Source: Pelotomaculum propionicicum
GTDB taxonomy: Bacteria > Bacillota > Desulfotomaculia > Desulfotomaculales > Pelotomaculaceae
DNA: 40,070 nt
Assembly (NCBI RefSeq): GCF_004369225.1
Contig: NZ_QFFZ01000036.1
Coordinates: 1 to 40,070 of the forward strand
Reading direction: 5' to 3'
The notes under the pieces: generated by a model
Told to the model about the DNA's origin: nothing
The model's database searches: none
Seen by the model: the letters and a program-made list of their open reading frames with translations, nothing else
Program-made: the position numbers and the translations under genes
In this document: piece by piece, positions 1 to 7,958 of the stretch
Numbering within the stretch: position 1 is the first letter of the stretch
Layout of the letters: every line of letters begins with the position of its first letter

Positions 1-1101
1 CTGGCCGATGACTATTTTCTCATGCTGCAGGAAGGCCGACACCAGGTGAACCGGTTTACCATCCGTTCCGGAGGAGCCACGCAGCGTCTTGCCGTCAACA
101 GCCACCGCCCGGTCCTGTGATTGGGACCGCAGCCACTGGCCGATGATGTCATCAACTTCATCGCCATCCACCCTTTTAAGCGTCAGGCGCAGGGTCTTTT
201 CGCTGGGAGGGACGAATTTTTCCAGTCTCTCGTTGTACCGGCATCCCAGGCGTTTGAGCATTTCCTGGTTCAGACTGGCCGCCCATTCACCGATGGCGAT
301 AAAACACTTCGCTCCGGAAAGGAGGGCACAGATGGCCACCGCCAGGATGGAAATCTGGGAGTGCCGGATACCACGCTTTTTTCGGGAGTCTTTCAGCAAT
401 GCCAGGTAATCCAGCAAACCACCCTTGCTCTCAATGGAAACCGTGTTCAGATCGACCATCGCCCGTTCCCCTCCCGTTAGTTCTGGAGGAAGAAACGGGG
501 CGGATAGAATTGTGGCAGCCTTTTTGAGCAGCGGTTTGACCAGGACGGTTTTTGTCTGTCCGTGGTAGTAATAAATGCCGCCTGTACGACCATAACCGGT
601 GGTCATACCCAAGGGAACCCAGCCGGCAGCCCGGTAGCAGGCACCTTTAAAGCGGCTGTGATCCACGAATGTTTCCACCATGAGGATCGGGTGTCCATAG
701 ACGGTTTCCCAGTCGGCGGACAGCCGCTTGATATTCAGCGCCAGCGCCCTTGATGCCAGGTTCTTGATGGAGACACCCGGTAGGATGAGAAAACGCTGAT
801 TGTTGGTAATGTACTGCAGCCGTTCGTACTTCCGCTCCTCCGACCAGTTGATCCACCGGTCCCGGGGGCTGCATTTCAAGGCTGCGGCGCCCCAGCCGAT
901 CAGCGCCACCCACCGGCCATCGAGCAGGGCCACGTATTTTAGGCTCCTGCCTGACAGGCAGTGAAAGCCCAAGTAGTGGTGCTTGGCCATCAGGGTGTTC
1001 CAGTCATTCTCCTCTCCGGGAGTGATGGGCCGTACGATCAGGTCTTTGAGGTTAGTGCCCCGGTTGATGATATTGTCTGGCTCTGCTCCGTTTCTGTCCA
1101 T
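1..1101 (-). CDS. DruA-like (DUF4338) / ISAs1-family transposase fusion, 3' end outside window
   Basis: An open frame of 367 codons runs from ATG at 1101 to the left edge without a stop. Residues about 18-200 match the DUF4338/DruA pattern: HYLGFH near 44, a WINWS motif near 85, NNQRFLILPGVSIKNLASR near 101-119, LMVETFVD near 141 and RAAGWVPLGMTTGYGRTGG near 157-175. Residues about 226-330 match the ISAs1-associated N-terminal domain (GGLLDYLALLKDSRKKRGIRH, LSGAKCF, IGEWAA). From about 332 the DDE core begins with AVDGKTLRGS, in which D336 would be the first catalytic Asp, followed by VHLVSAF. Both parts lie in one frame without interruption. An in-frame stop sits four codons upstream of ATG 1101, so this is the first possible ATG, but no good ribosome site precedes it. 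Known: DruA is the defining protein of Druantia phage defence, and DUF4338 proteins also occur with transposons. Inferred: this one acts in transposition. Confidence 0.85.
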   Translation of the reverse strand, partial: MDRNGAEPDNIINRGTNLKDLIVRPITPGEENDWNTLMAKHHYLGFHCLSGRSLKYVALLDGRWVALIGWGAAALKCSPRDRWINWSEERKYERLQYITNNQRFLILPGVSIKNLASRALALNIKRLSADWETVYGHPILMVETFVDHSRFKGACYRAAGWVPLGMTTGYGRTGGIYYYHGQTKTVLVKPLLKKAATILSAPFLPPELTGGERAMVDLNTVSIESKGGLLDYLALLKDSRKKRGIRHSQISILAVAICALLSGAKCFIAIGEWAASLNQEMLKRLGCRYNERLEKFVPPSEKTLRLTLKRVDGDEVDDIIGQWLRSQSQDRAVAVDGKTLRGSSGTDGKPVHLVSAFLQHEKIVIGQ

Positions 1102-1214
1102 AAGATTATTTTACATCAACGGGAGAGATTTGATCATACCCATCCTGAAAATTAGGCGGCTTTTGGATAGTTTCTGACTTTGCCGTAACCCTGGCATAAA
1201 CCTTTTTCAACTAG

Positions 1215-1244
1215 AAAAAAACCGGATCAAAAGTCCGGTTTTTT
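1215..1244 (-). terminator. bidirectional intrinsic terminator after hisC
   Basis: A-run plus CCGGA, seven-base loop TCAAAAG, then TCCGG plus T-run. The hairpin has U-tracts on both strands. It sits 60 bp beyond the hisC stop and 114 bp upstream of the transposase start, so it insulates the two. Confidence 0.8.
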
Positions 1245-1303
1245 GTATTTGGGGGCGTATTAGTATTACAAATAAACTAAACTCAAACTCTTTAGCGGGA
1301 TTA

Positions 1304-2374
1304 TTACAACATTTGGTGAAGAATGCTTTTTAAAATACTAATAAATGAATCCATTTCTTGATCGGATCCGATAGATACCCTTAGAAAGTTATCGATTCTT
1401 GGCTCTTTAAAGTAACGGACAAGCACGCCGTTTTCTCTTAACTTTTGGAACAGCTCACCAGCAGGGATGAGCGGGTGTGTGACAAAGATGAAATTTGCCT
1501 TGGAAGGAAGGACCTTAAAGCCTATTTCCCCCATTGTATTGGACACCCTTTCCCGGGTCATGATTATTCTCCGCCTGACCTCTTGAAAATAAGCGTCATC
1601 TTTGATTGCCGCGTTCGCTCCCGCCAGGGCTAACCGGTCAAGGGTGTAGGAGTTTATGGAATTTTTGATGCGGTCGATCCCTTCGATTAATTCTTTTTGG
1701 CCCAGGGCGTATCCCACCCGCAGCCCGGCCAAAGAGCGCGACTTGGAGAGAGTTTTGATAACCAGGAGGTTGGGGTAGTCCCCGATTAGCTTTACCGCGG
1801 AAATGCCGCCGAAGTCTATATAAGCCTCGTCGACGATTACCACCTGGTCAGGATTATGCTCCAGGATGCCAGTGATGTCTTCAAGCGGCAAGAACATGCC
1901 GGTAGGCGCGTTGGGGTTGGCAATTACCACGCCGCCGTTCTTTTTATAAAACAGTTCCGGGCGGATTGAGAAATCGTCCTCTAGAGGTATCTTCTCGCAG
2001 TTAATTTTAAAGAGGGAAGTGTAAACCTTATAAAAACTGTAGGTAATGTCAGGCATTAGTATGGGCAGGCCGTTGGGATTGAAAAAGGCCAGAAAAGAGA
2101 ATGCTAGTAATTCGTCCGATCCGTTGCCGACATGTACCTGTTCTTTTTTTAGATCGTAATATTCTGCTATGGCCAACCGGAGATCTTCACAGGTCGGGTC
2201 CGGGTACAGCCTCAGGCTGTCGTTGAGAACCTTCTCGATAGCTTTTACCACCTGCGGGGAAGGAGGATAAGGGTTTTCATTGGTATTCAGCTTTATGTAT
2301 TTTTCATTCTTTGGTTGTTCCCCTGGTATATACGGGCTTATAACTCTGTTGATGTCACTCCAAAACCTGCTCAT
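1304..2374 (-). CDS. hisC: histidinol-phosphate aminotransferase
   Basis: This is a 356-residue fold-type I PLP aminotransferase of normal length for HisC. It converts histidinol phosphate and 2-oxoglutarate to imidazole-acetol phosphate and glutamate (reverse direction in biosynthesis) in the cytoplasm. Visible motifs are NTNENPYPPSP near residue 30, the cofactor-contacting NPNAPTG near 152, VDEAYIDF near 180 and the PLP lysine in KTLSKSRSLAGLRVGYA near 207-223. The ATG at 2374 is preceded by GGGAGG seven bases upstream. It stands alone, with no other his gene in the window, and is flanked by mobile-element debris. Related enzymes also act on aromatic amino acids, so broader substrate use cannot be excluded. 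Confidence 0.93.
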   Translation of the reverse strand: MSRFWSDINRVISPYIPGEQPKNEKYIKLNTNENPYPPSPQVVKAIEKVLNDSLRLYPDPTCEDLRLAIAEYYDLKKEQVHVGNGSDELLAFSFLAFFNPNGLPILMPDITYSFYKVYTSLFKINCEKIPLEDDFSIRPELFYKKNGGVVIANPNAPTGMFLPLEDITGILEHNPDQVVIVDEAYIDFGGISAVKLIGDYPNLLVIKTLSKSRSLAGLRVGYALGQKELIEGIDRIKNSINSYTLDRLALAGANAAIKDDAYFQEVRRRIIMTRERVSNTMGEIGFKVLPSKANFIFVTHPLIPAGELFQKLRENGVLVRYFKEPRIDNFLRVSIGSDQEMDSFISILKSILHQML

Positions 2375-2531
2375 CAGAATAACCTCCCAAAAGTGTTAAC
2401 GATAGAATAGCGGTTCAAACCCCTAATTTTAGAGTCTACTCCCTTATTCTCTTGTTTACATAGAATTAAAGATATTTTTGACCACAGTAAATTCCTCCAC
2501 TTTAACCTGTTGCCACGACCTGTCCGGCAAG

Positions 2532-2646
2532 CCTTGACTCGCCGTGGAATAGTTGAATACAGGGGACACGGGCGAAGGTGATGGTAGACGGTATCATTAA
2601 TTGTATCGCCAGTCCCCTCCAACACATTTTACCACGGCGGTCAAGG
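2532..2646. repeat. 115-bp imperfect palindrome, MITE-like or structured RNA
   Basis: The outer arms CCTTGACTCGCCGTGG and CCACGGCGGTCAAGG pair with one bulged base. An inner pair of arms begins GGGGACACGGGCGA and ends TCGCCAGTCCCC. The whole could fold into one long hairpin. It lies between hisC and an IS3 remnant. I see no convincing gene in 2375-2765; short open frames across it are produced by the palindrome. Confidence 0.6.
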
Positions 2647-2765
2647 CCGGGCCGCTGTGCGGTTGCCGGCCAGGTCTTAGCCAGGTGGCAGGCCGAACTC
2701 CCAAATAAGGGGGGGAACAAGCTCGGGCTCCGGCATCCGGTATCTTAAAAGGATTATAACGAACG

Positions 2766-3062
2766 CTAAACCTTTACAATGAAGGGCTTAAGTTGGCCCG
2801 CAGCCAGCCGCTGCCGGAACTCACAAGGCGCAAAATCATACAGACTGCCGTGGATACGCCGTTCATTATAAAACCGGATGTATTCGTCAACTAACTTATA
2901 GGCTTCCTGGTAGGATACGAATTCGTGCCGGCTTAAGCATTCCGCTTCCAACAAGGCGTGGAAAGACTCAATGTGAGCATTTTTATTCGGTGTTTTCGGG
3001 GGAATCCGCTCATGCTCAACGCTGAATTTCTCACAAGCCTCCTCAAACGCATGGCTGTCCAA
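2766..3062 (-). pseudogene. IS3-family transposase (OrfB), C-terminal fragment
   Basis: The 98 residues match the end of an IS3/IS150-type rve integrase core: HAFEEACEKFSVEHERIPPKT, then NAHIESFHALLEAE with the catalytic-region Glu, then the typical tail VDEYIRFYNERRIHGSL. The first two acidic catalytic residues and the whole N-terminal half are absent. A TAG stop lies four codons before the TTG at 3062, and upstream DNA is unrelated and AT-rich. No partner OrfA is visible. It cannot be active and is best read as IS debris. Confidence 0.8.
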
Positions 3063-3183
3063 TGGTAAATGCTAGATAGTATTATAAACCCAGTAAAAAT
3101 AAGGCTTTCTTAACCCATCTATTCAAAGTGGTCATTGGTTCCGGCGCACCTATATGGATACTGGGTTATTTATTTTTCCATGC

Positions 3184-3210
3184 AAAAAGAGCCGTCAAAA
3201 GGCTCTTTTT
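3184..3210 (-). terminator. terminator downstream of hicB
   Basis: AAAAAGAGCC, loop GTCAAAA, GGCTCTTTTT. It is symmetrical with U-tracts in both directions, and lies 28 bp past the hicB stop. Confidence 0.8.
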
Positions 3211-3237
3211 AAACACTCATATTTTATATTCATTTCT

Positions 3238-3648
3238 TTATTTGTAGGCATTTACACCAAGTCTTTCTCTTAAAGCTTCCTGCAGGGTGTGTGAAAAATT
3301 AATTTGTTTTTCTTCAGCCAGGTCATTAAGCCACTTGGGGATAGTAAGGGTTTTTTTGACTGCCCTGTTCTCGATTGCATCCCTGATTAAAGGCATCCAT
3401 ACTTCAACCAGGACAATAACTTGGTTAGGTTCCAATTTTATCTTTTCTATATGTGTTGGCTCGGGGATATAATCTTTATCTTTTTCCATACTGTAGAGAT
3501 GCAAGCCAAGCGCTTCTTTTGCGTTTTTAACAGCTTCTTCCGTAGTATGAGCACAGGGAAGGCAGCCCGGCAGGTCGGGAAACTCAATAGATATGCCATC
3601 ATCAGCATAATCAAAGATTGCCGGATATATATACCTGTCTTGAAGCAT
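3238..3648 (-). CDS. hicB: HicB-family antitoxin
   Basis: The 136-residue protein has the HicB partial RNase H-like fold at its N-terminus (YPAIFDYADDGISIEFPDLPG, residues 8-28, then TTEEAVKNAKEALGLHL) and a C-terminal part ending LQEALRERLGV that looks like a DNA-binding tail. HicB proteins bind and neutralise the HicA mRNA interferase and usually repress their own operon. GAAAGGAG lies just upstream of the ATG. The gene follows hicA by 23 bp, in the common order toxin first. Because hicA is frameshifted, HicB may now be an orphan repressor. Confidence 0.85.
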   Translation of the reverse strand: MLQDRYIYPAIFDYADDGISIEFPDLPGCLPCAHTTEEAVKNAKEALGLHLYSMEKDKDYIPEPTHIEKIKLEPNQVIVLVEVWMPLIRDAIENRAVKKTLTIPKWLNDLAEEKQINFSHTLQEALRERLGVNAYK

Positions 3649-3671
3649 TTTTATCTCCTTTCCCGCAGGAA

Positions 3672-3855
3672 TTACTCTAGGTTAATTCCTGCCTGCTTAA
3701 ATATACTTTTAACAGTTTTTATAGGGATATCTTTCATTGGGTGGGTTACTTTTAGATGGGTGCTTAAAGTGGTGGTGGTCACCAACCGTTTCAACGTGAT
3801 ACCACCCATCTCTTGTTATGGTTCTTATGATTTCTCTAGATGAGTAGCTTTTCAT
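3672..3855 (-). pseudogene. hicA: HicA mRNA interferase toxin, frameshifted
   Basis: From ATG 3855 the frame reads MKSYSSREIIRTITRDGW, then HVETVGDHHHFKHPSK, the HicA signature with the catalytic His in GDHHHFKHP. After an A-run near 3743 it goes out of frame. The next frame continues with VTHPMKDIPIKTVKSIFKQAG and stops at 3672. The total is 184 nt, one base more than a 60-residue HicA, so a single inserted base explains it. The ribosome site GGGGAGGG precedes the start. A sequencing error in the A-run would be the alternative; then the toxin would be intact. Confidence 0.8.
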
Positions 3856-3878
3856 TACGGTACCCTCCCCTTGACAGC

Positions 3879-3907
3879 ATTATAACGCGTATGATAATAC
3901 GTGTCAA
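3879..3907 (-). promoter_or_regulatory. hicAB promoter with operator-like inverted repeat
   Basis: On the minus strand a perfect TTGACA (3907-3902) is followed by a 17-nt spacer and a perfect TATAAT (3884-3879), 23 bp before the hicA ATG. The spacer carries the inverted repeat CGTAT-TATC-ATACG (3888-3901). It is well placed for autorepression by HicB, which is inferred from family behaviour. Confidence 0.75.
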
Positions 3908-3951
3908 CGGGGAGTGTAAAAAACATTTACTTCTTCAGATTCAAATATAAA

Positions 3952-5459
3952 TTACTTATATACGAACTTGTGTATTGCTTCCCCATGCGGAGAATTAAAG
4001 GCTATCTTCGTTACTTTGCCTTCGACTACCTCTACATAGTTAATAACGTCCTGCAGGAAGTCCTGGACAACTTGCTTGTCCAGGGCCGGAAGAGTGTCGC
4101 GTATATTGCCAGCGTTATAAAGGTTATGCAGCAAAAGAAAGCGGGAGACAACATCCAGGTCCATAGACGTTTTACGCGTGCTATCTGCAGGTAGCACGGA
4201 GATGTCACTGTCTACTTTGGCCAGGCGTTGTTGGAATTCGGATTTCTTCACAAGGTATTCTGCTTTTGTTATACCGGTATTACCTTCGGGAAAATAATAA
4301 GCATCGTCTAAACGGAAGAGCGCAGTTTCGATCTTTTGCTTTTGCTTTTTAAGGGATTTTAATTTATCATCAGCGATTTCAGTCGGCTGTGTTGCGGCGA
4401 TTTCGTTCATTCCGCCTAAAATACTGATCAAACCGGGATCCGAATAAGGCAAGTCAATATATTCTATTTCGGGCCGGTTGAATGATACAAGCAATTGTTT
4501 TTGAATATCTTTCCCGGAGCCGGCAGATCGGGCAGCTTTAACATACGCACATAAATATTCAAGTATGAACGGCTCCAGGTAAAGACCGCTTAGCGACTTA
4601 TTACGGCACTGCATATTCCGGACATATGTACCGCACCGGTAATAAGAAGGGTGGTAAATTTTTTTGTGGGGCTTGGATTGCCTGGAAGCTAAGTATGTCT
4701 TGCCACAGTACCCGCAACGGATTATTCCTGATAGTATATGTATGTGTTTTGCGTGCCGCTTCAGGTCACGGCTGCCCTTGTAATTTGCATCTAATAGTTT
4801 TTGTACACGTTCCCATTGCTCCCTTGATATTATAGCTGGCAAAGCGTTTTCCACAGTAATAACTTCATCCTCCGGTTTTAGGTTGCCGCGTCCTGATTGA
4901 CGGTAATTCCACCTGTAAACACCGATATATATAGGGTTGCGAAGTATATCGATAACACCTTTGGATCCCCATGCCCCGCCTCGTTTAGTACTCTTGAAGT
5001 TTTCCTGCAGCCATTGCGCTACAGCTTGGGCTGACAGTAATTCTTCATATATATCGTAGATTTGCTGGACCAATTCCGCTTCATCTGAGTTAACCGCAAC
5101 AGTTTTATTTTCCTGATCCCAATCAAACCCAAGGGCTACCGGCGCGCCATTCCAGAGGGCTTTTTCCGCTCTGGACAGCATGATACCATATACCCGTTCC
5201 TGGCGTACACGCGACATCATTTCTTGGTACTTGGGACGGTCTCTTAGCCGAATAGCCGGCATCCTCAAAAATCTCATATTCTGTTATGTTTAAAGCATAC
5301 TGGCAGTAATTTTCAAGCTCCTGGCGTTGGAACGGCAGGGATTCACGGTCTATTTGGTGGTGAGTAGATACCCTTACATAAATTGTTACCTTGGGTTTTC
5401 TTTTAGAGGGAGGAATATATTTTATATTGCTTTTGGGGAGCCTTATTACTTTGTGTCTG
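3952..5459 (-). pseudogene. large serine recombinase, internally deleted and frameshifted
   Basis: The N-terminal catalytic part survives in one frame (about 5459-5250): TIYVRVSTHHQ with the nucleophile Ser at 5368-5366, then FEDAGYSAK. The frame then shifts within GCTAAGAGACCG. The other frame (441 codons to 3952) resumes with RPKYQEMMSRVRQ and jumps directly to ERVYGIMLSRAEKALWNG. Roughly 60-65 residues normally found between these points are missing, including the region around WKLDRISRN. The rest is complete: recombinase domain (PVALGFDWD to IYIGVYRWN), zinc ribbon (CGYCG plus two later Cys), coiled coil and C-terminal domain. Such enzymes integrate or excise mobile elements. Loss of the catalytic core means it is not active. 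Confidence 0.85.
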
Positions 5460-5463
5460 AGGG

Positions 5464-6112
5464 CTAAATTTTTTCTTTCTTTGGAGTTGTTGTTCCATTT
5501 ATAAATTCCTCCCTTAAAAATTTGTTTATTTTAATTTTTAATTGTTTTTCTGCTTCATTCGTTGTATATATTTCTCCCCACTTGTATTCAGTAAGTTCTG
5601 CAAGTTCATCAGCTATAAGAAAGAGCAGGTTGTATTTATCTGCATGTTTTTCTTGTAAATGGAACATTATTTCAAGCAGGTAAAAAATATTATTGTGAAA
5701 ATCATAATTACTTAATTTCTTTAGTATCTCCGCTTTTTCTGGTGTGCCATTTATTAACATATCATCGATAAGATTTTTACCTATATTTTCAGCTATTTCA
5801 TCTACATATTGAATGTCTGCTAGTTTTTTTTTGTGATTCTTCCATCTCCTTCCAGCGTTTTTGGATTAATTCTTCAGGTTCAATATTGAAATTGTCGATC
5901 AATAATTCTACTGCATTAATTTGAGGATTTAGTGTTTCTACGATTGCTAAAGCAGTTTTAAATTCGATTGTTTGAATTTTACCTAGAAGAATAGAACTTA
6001 TATAGTTTGCTGATTTGTTTACCCGTTTACTCAGTTCTCTTGTGGATATGCCGGTTTTACCCATATAGAATTTTATGTACGATACAAAGCTATCTGGTAT
6101 ATTCTGTTTCAA
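5464..6112 (-). pseudogene. XRE-type regulator split by a frameshift in an A9 run
   Basis: Residues 1-70 from ATG 6112 form a Cro/C1-type helix-turn-helix: KTGISTRELSKRVNKSANYIS, then the recognition-helix region and LLGKIQTIEFKTALAI. The frame ends at 5798 just after nine consecutive A (minus strand, 5832-5824). Reading one frame over past this run gives KLADIQYVDEIAENIGKNL, which continues straight into the 98-codon frame that ends at 5464 (MLINGTPEKAEILKK, NIFYLLEIMFHLQEKHAD, a helical Lys/Glu-rich domain). A single protein of about 210 residues is the simplest reading. It is preceded by AAGGAGGTGG. It may be the regulator of the decayed element. Programmed slippage, mutation or a sequencing indel are all possible. 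Confidence 0.6.
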
Positions 6113-6227
6113 TTGACACCACCTCCTTCTATGAGTATAATATGTAATGTGACAGTTCTTGTAACTATTGATTTTACTGAATTCTTATTTTTATAAATAA
6201 CCCTCAAGTTGATAAATCTTATTTACA

Positions 6228-6278
6228 ACAAAAAGGCTTGTAAGATTTCAATCTTATCATTGAAACCCTACAAGCCTT
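6228..6278 (-). terminator. strong terminator downstream of the tRNA-Leu remnant
   Basis: The ten-base arms AAGGCTTGTA and TACAAGCCTT enclose a second stem, TTTCAAT and ATTGAAA. On the minus strand the hairpin is followed by TTTTTGTT. It lies where a full-length tRNA-Leu transcript would end, so it probably belonged to that gene. Confidence 0.8.
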
Positions 6279-6326
6279 GATATTACTGGCTATTTTAATT
6301 TGTATTTTGGAGGAATTGAACTTAGT

Positions 6327-6367
6327 GAACCTGAATCTTGCGCGTCTGCCAATTCCGCCACTGCCGC
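6327..6367 (-). pseudogene. tRNA-Leu(CAG), 5' half only
   Basis: On the minus strand GCGGCAGTGGCGGAATTGGC begins a canonical tRNA-Leu acceptor strand and D-arm, and the anticodon arm starts CAAGATTCAGGTT with anticodon CAG. After GGTTC the sequence departs: there is no long variable arm, the acceptor stem CTGCCGC is missing and no CCA follows. A faint T-arm-like GTTCAATTCC is present. The terminator sits at the expected distance, so the 3' half was replaced rather than displaced. Confidence 0.75.
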
Positions 6368-6461
6368 AAATATTTGGTTTTGACCTCCAAACCGCATAGA
6401 TTAATATAGCACAATGAAACACACCTGTCAATAATCAGGGGGATGGAAAAAGGAAACAGAA

Positions 6462-6671
6462 ATGATTCAACACCGACCGGGGAATAAATATTTAAAAATG
6501 AAAGAGGAATTGTTGAAAATGAAAAAGGAGATCAAGAATAAAGAGGATTTAAAATCATGTGCTCAACCTGAAACAAATAAAACAGGCTACCAGGAAGTTT
6601 GGGACACAGGCCGGGTTTCTGCCAAAAAGAAGAAAGGGAAGGTTACAGGCATTAACAGGCCTAGTGTCTGA
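6462..6671 (+). CDS. small Lys-rich hypothetical protein (doubtful)
   Basis: 69 codons from ATG 6462, with AAAGGAAACAGA upstream as a weak ribosome site. The product is Lys/Glu-rich with a short helical run (residues 10-30) and no family I recognise. The second ATG at 6499 is an alternative start. Codon use is AT-rich compared with yedE. It may be a chance frame in a decayed region. Confidence 0.3.
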   Translation: MIQHRPGNKYLKMKEELLKMKKEIKNKEDLKSCAQPETNKTGYQEVWDTGRVSAKKKKGKVTGINRPSV

Positions 6672-6792
6672 AGATTTCTTTTGTTGATGTGTTTGAAAAT
6701 ATGTCGTTGAAAATGTTTTTGTAAAAAAATCTTTATTGGTAACGCCTGGGTTATAAAAATATTATATCATAACCATGAAGGGTATTTATTTA

Positions 6793-6855
6793 TGAATGTC
6801 GAACTTTCACCCTGTGATAAGGGGGTGAATTTTTTTATAGTCAAACAATCGTAGA
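6793..6855 (+). CDS. possible 20-codon leader peptide ahead of the YedE gene
   Basis: ATG 6793 opens MNVELSPCDKGVNFFIVKQS and stops at 6855. Its frame runs through the hairpin at 6806-6837. The ribosome site is weak (GAAGGG about 15 bases upstream). It is noted because its translation would disturb the hairpin; it could equally be chance. Confidence 0.3.
6806..6837 (+). terminator. terminator or attenuator in front of the YedE gene
   Basis: TTCACCC, a nine-base loop, GGGTGAA and eight T. It ends only 32 bp before the YedE start codon. No convincing plus-strand gene lies upstream, so it is more likely a leader attenuator than the end of another operon. Confidence 0.6.
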
Positions 6856-6869
6856 AAGGAGATTTTTGT

Positions 6870-7958
6870 TTGAAAAAAAACGTTTTTATTGCTGTTGCCG
6901 GTGCGGTTATCGCAGTGATGGCACTGGCGCTGGTTAAACTGGGCAACCCGCCAAACATGGGATTTTGCATCGCTTGTTTTTTGCGCGATATTACCGGTGG
7001 TCTGGGTCTGCACCGGGTAAATACCTTGCAGTACATCCGCCCGGAAATTATTGGGCTGGTGCTGGGAGCTTTTGCAACTTCTTTATTTACAAGGGAGTAT
7101 AGATCTCTGGGAGGTTCCAATTCATTCACCAGATTCATTCTGGCATTTTTTGTAATGATCGGCATGATGGTTTTTCTTGGCTGCCCGCTGCGTATGGTTT
7201 TGAGGATCGCGGGGGGAGACCTTAACGCGATAGTTGCATTGGTTGGACTTGTGGCGGGAGTTTTATTAGGAGTTGCCTTTTTGCGCAAAGGATTTTCACT
7301 CGGCAGGGCCATACCGCAGAACAGAACCAACGGTTATATTTTTCCACTGCTTTTTGTAGCTATGCTAGTTCTTCTTTTAGCCAGGCCGGCTTATATATTC
7401 TTCAGCGAGCAAGGTCCAGGTTCCATGCACGCACCCATTATCGCAGCACTGGTTGCGGGTCTAATTATGGGTATATTGGCGCAGCGCACCCGTTTTTGCT
7501 TTGTCGGCGGAATACGCGATTCTATTCTGTTTGGAGAATTTTACCTTCTTTACGGCTTCCTTACCCTTTTAGTAGTAGCTTTAATTGGCAACCTGGTGTT
7601 GGGCAGCTTTAACCTGGGCTTTGTCAACCAGCCGATTGCGCATAACGATGGCGTATGGAACTTCCTGGGCATGGCCCTGGGCGGTTTTGGCTCAGTCCTA
7701 CTGGGAGGGTGTCCTCTAAGGCAGTTGGTTTCTGCTTCCGAGGGAAACACTGATTCGGCTTTAACAGTTCTGGGACTTATTGCCGGGGCGGCATTTGCCC
7801 ATAACTTTGGTTTGGCCGCAAGTACGAAGGGCGTTGCCGTTAATGGTCAGATCGCTGTAATTATTGGCTTTGCCATAATTCTTTTGATAGCGTTTTTAAA
7901 CACTAAAGGAATACCGGTAAGGCAGGGGGTGTCCGCAGGTGGAAGTAAGGGATGCTAG
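6870..7958 (+). CDS. yedE: YedE/YeeE-family membrane transporter, probable selenium uptake
   Basis: A 362-residue polytopic membrane protein with about nine to ten hydrophobic segments, of the YeeE/YedE (PF04143) superfamily. Family cysteine motifs are visible: GFCIACFLRD near 31-40, LGCPLRMV near 102-109, RTRFCFVGG near 205-213 and LGGCPLRQL near 275-283. The TTG start has AGAAAGGAG eight bases upstream. Its stop overlaps the start of a YedF/TusA-type gene. That pairing is known from genomes that use selenium, where YedE is proposed to import a selenium species; other YeeE proteins import thiosulfate. The two selenocysteine-type UGA codons in this window favour selenium, but the substrate is inferred. 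Confidence 0.85.
   Translation: MKKNVFIAVAGAVIAVMALALVKLGNPPNMGFCIACFLRDITGGLGLHRVNTLQYIRPEIIGLVLGAFATSLFTREYRSLGGSNSFTRFILAFFVMIGMMVFLGCPLRMVLRIAGGDLNAIVALVGLVAGVLLGVAFLRKGFSLGRAIPQNRTNGYIFPLLFVAMLVLLLARPAYIFFSEQGPGSMHAPIIAALVAGLIMGILAQRTRFCFVGGIRDSILFGEFYLLYGFLTLLVVALIGNLVLGSFNLGFVNQPIAHNDGVWNFLGMALGGFGSVLLGGCPLRQLVSASEGNTDSALTVLGLIAGAAFAHNFGLAASTKGVAVNGQIAVIIGFAIILLIAFLNTKGIPVRQGVSAGGSKGC

Noticed and set aside
2374-2720. Two overlapping minus-strand frames of 72-83 codons upstream of hisC
   Set aside because: They are read from the arms of the palindrome at 2532-2646 and have no recognisable protein features.
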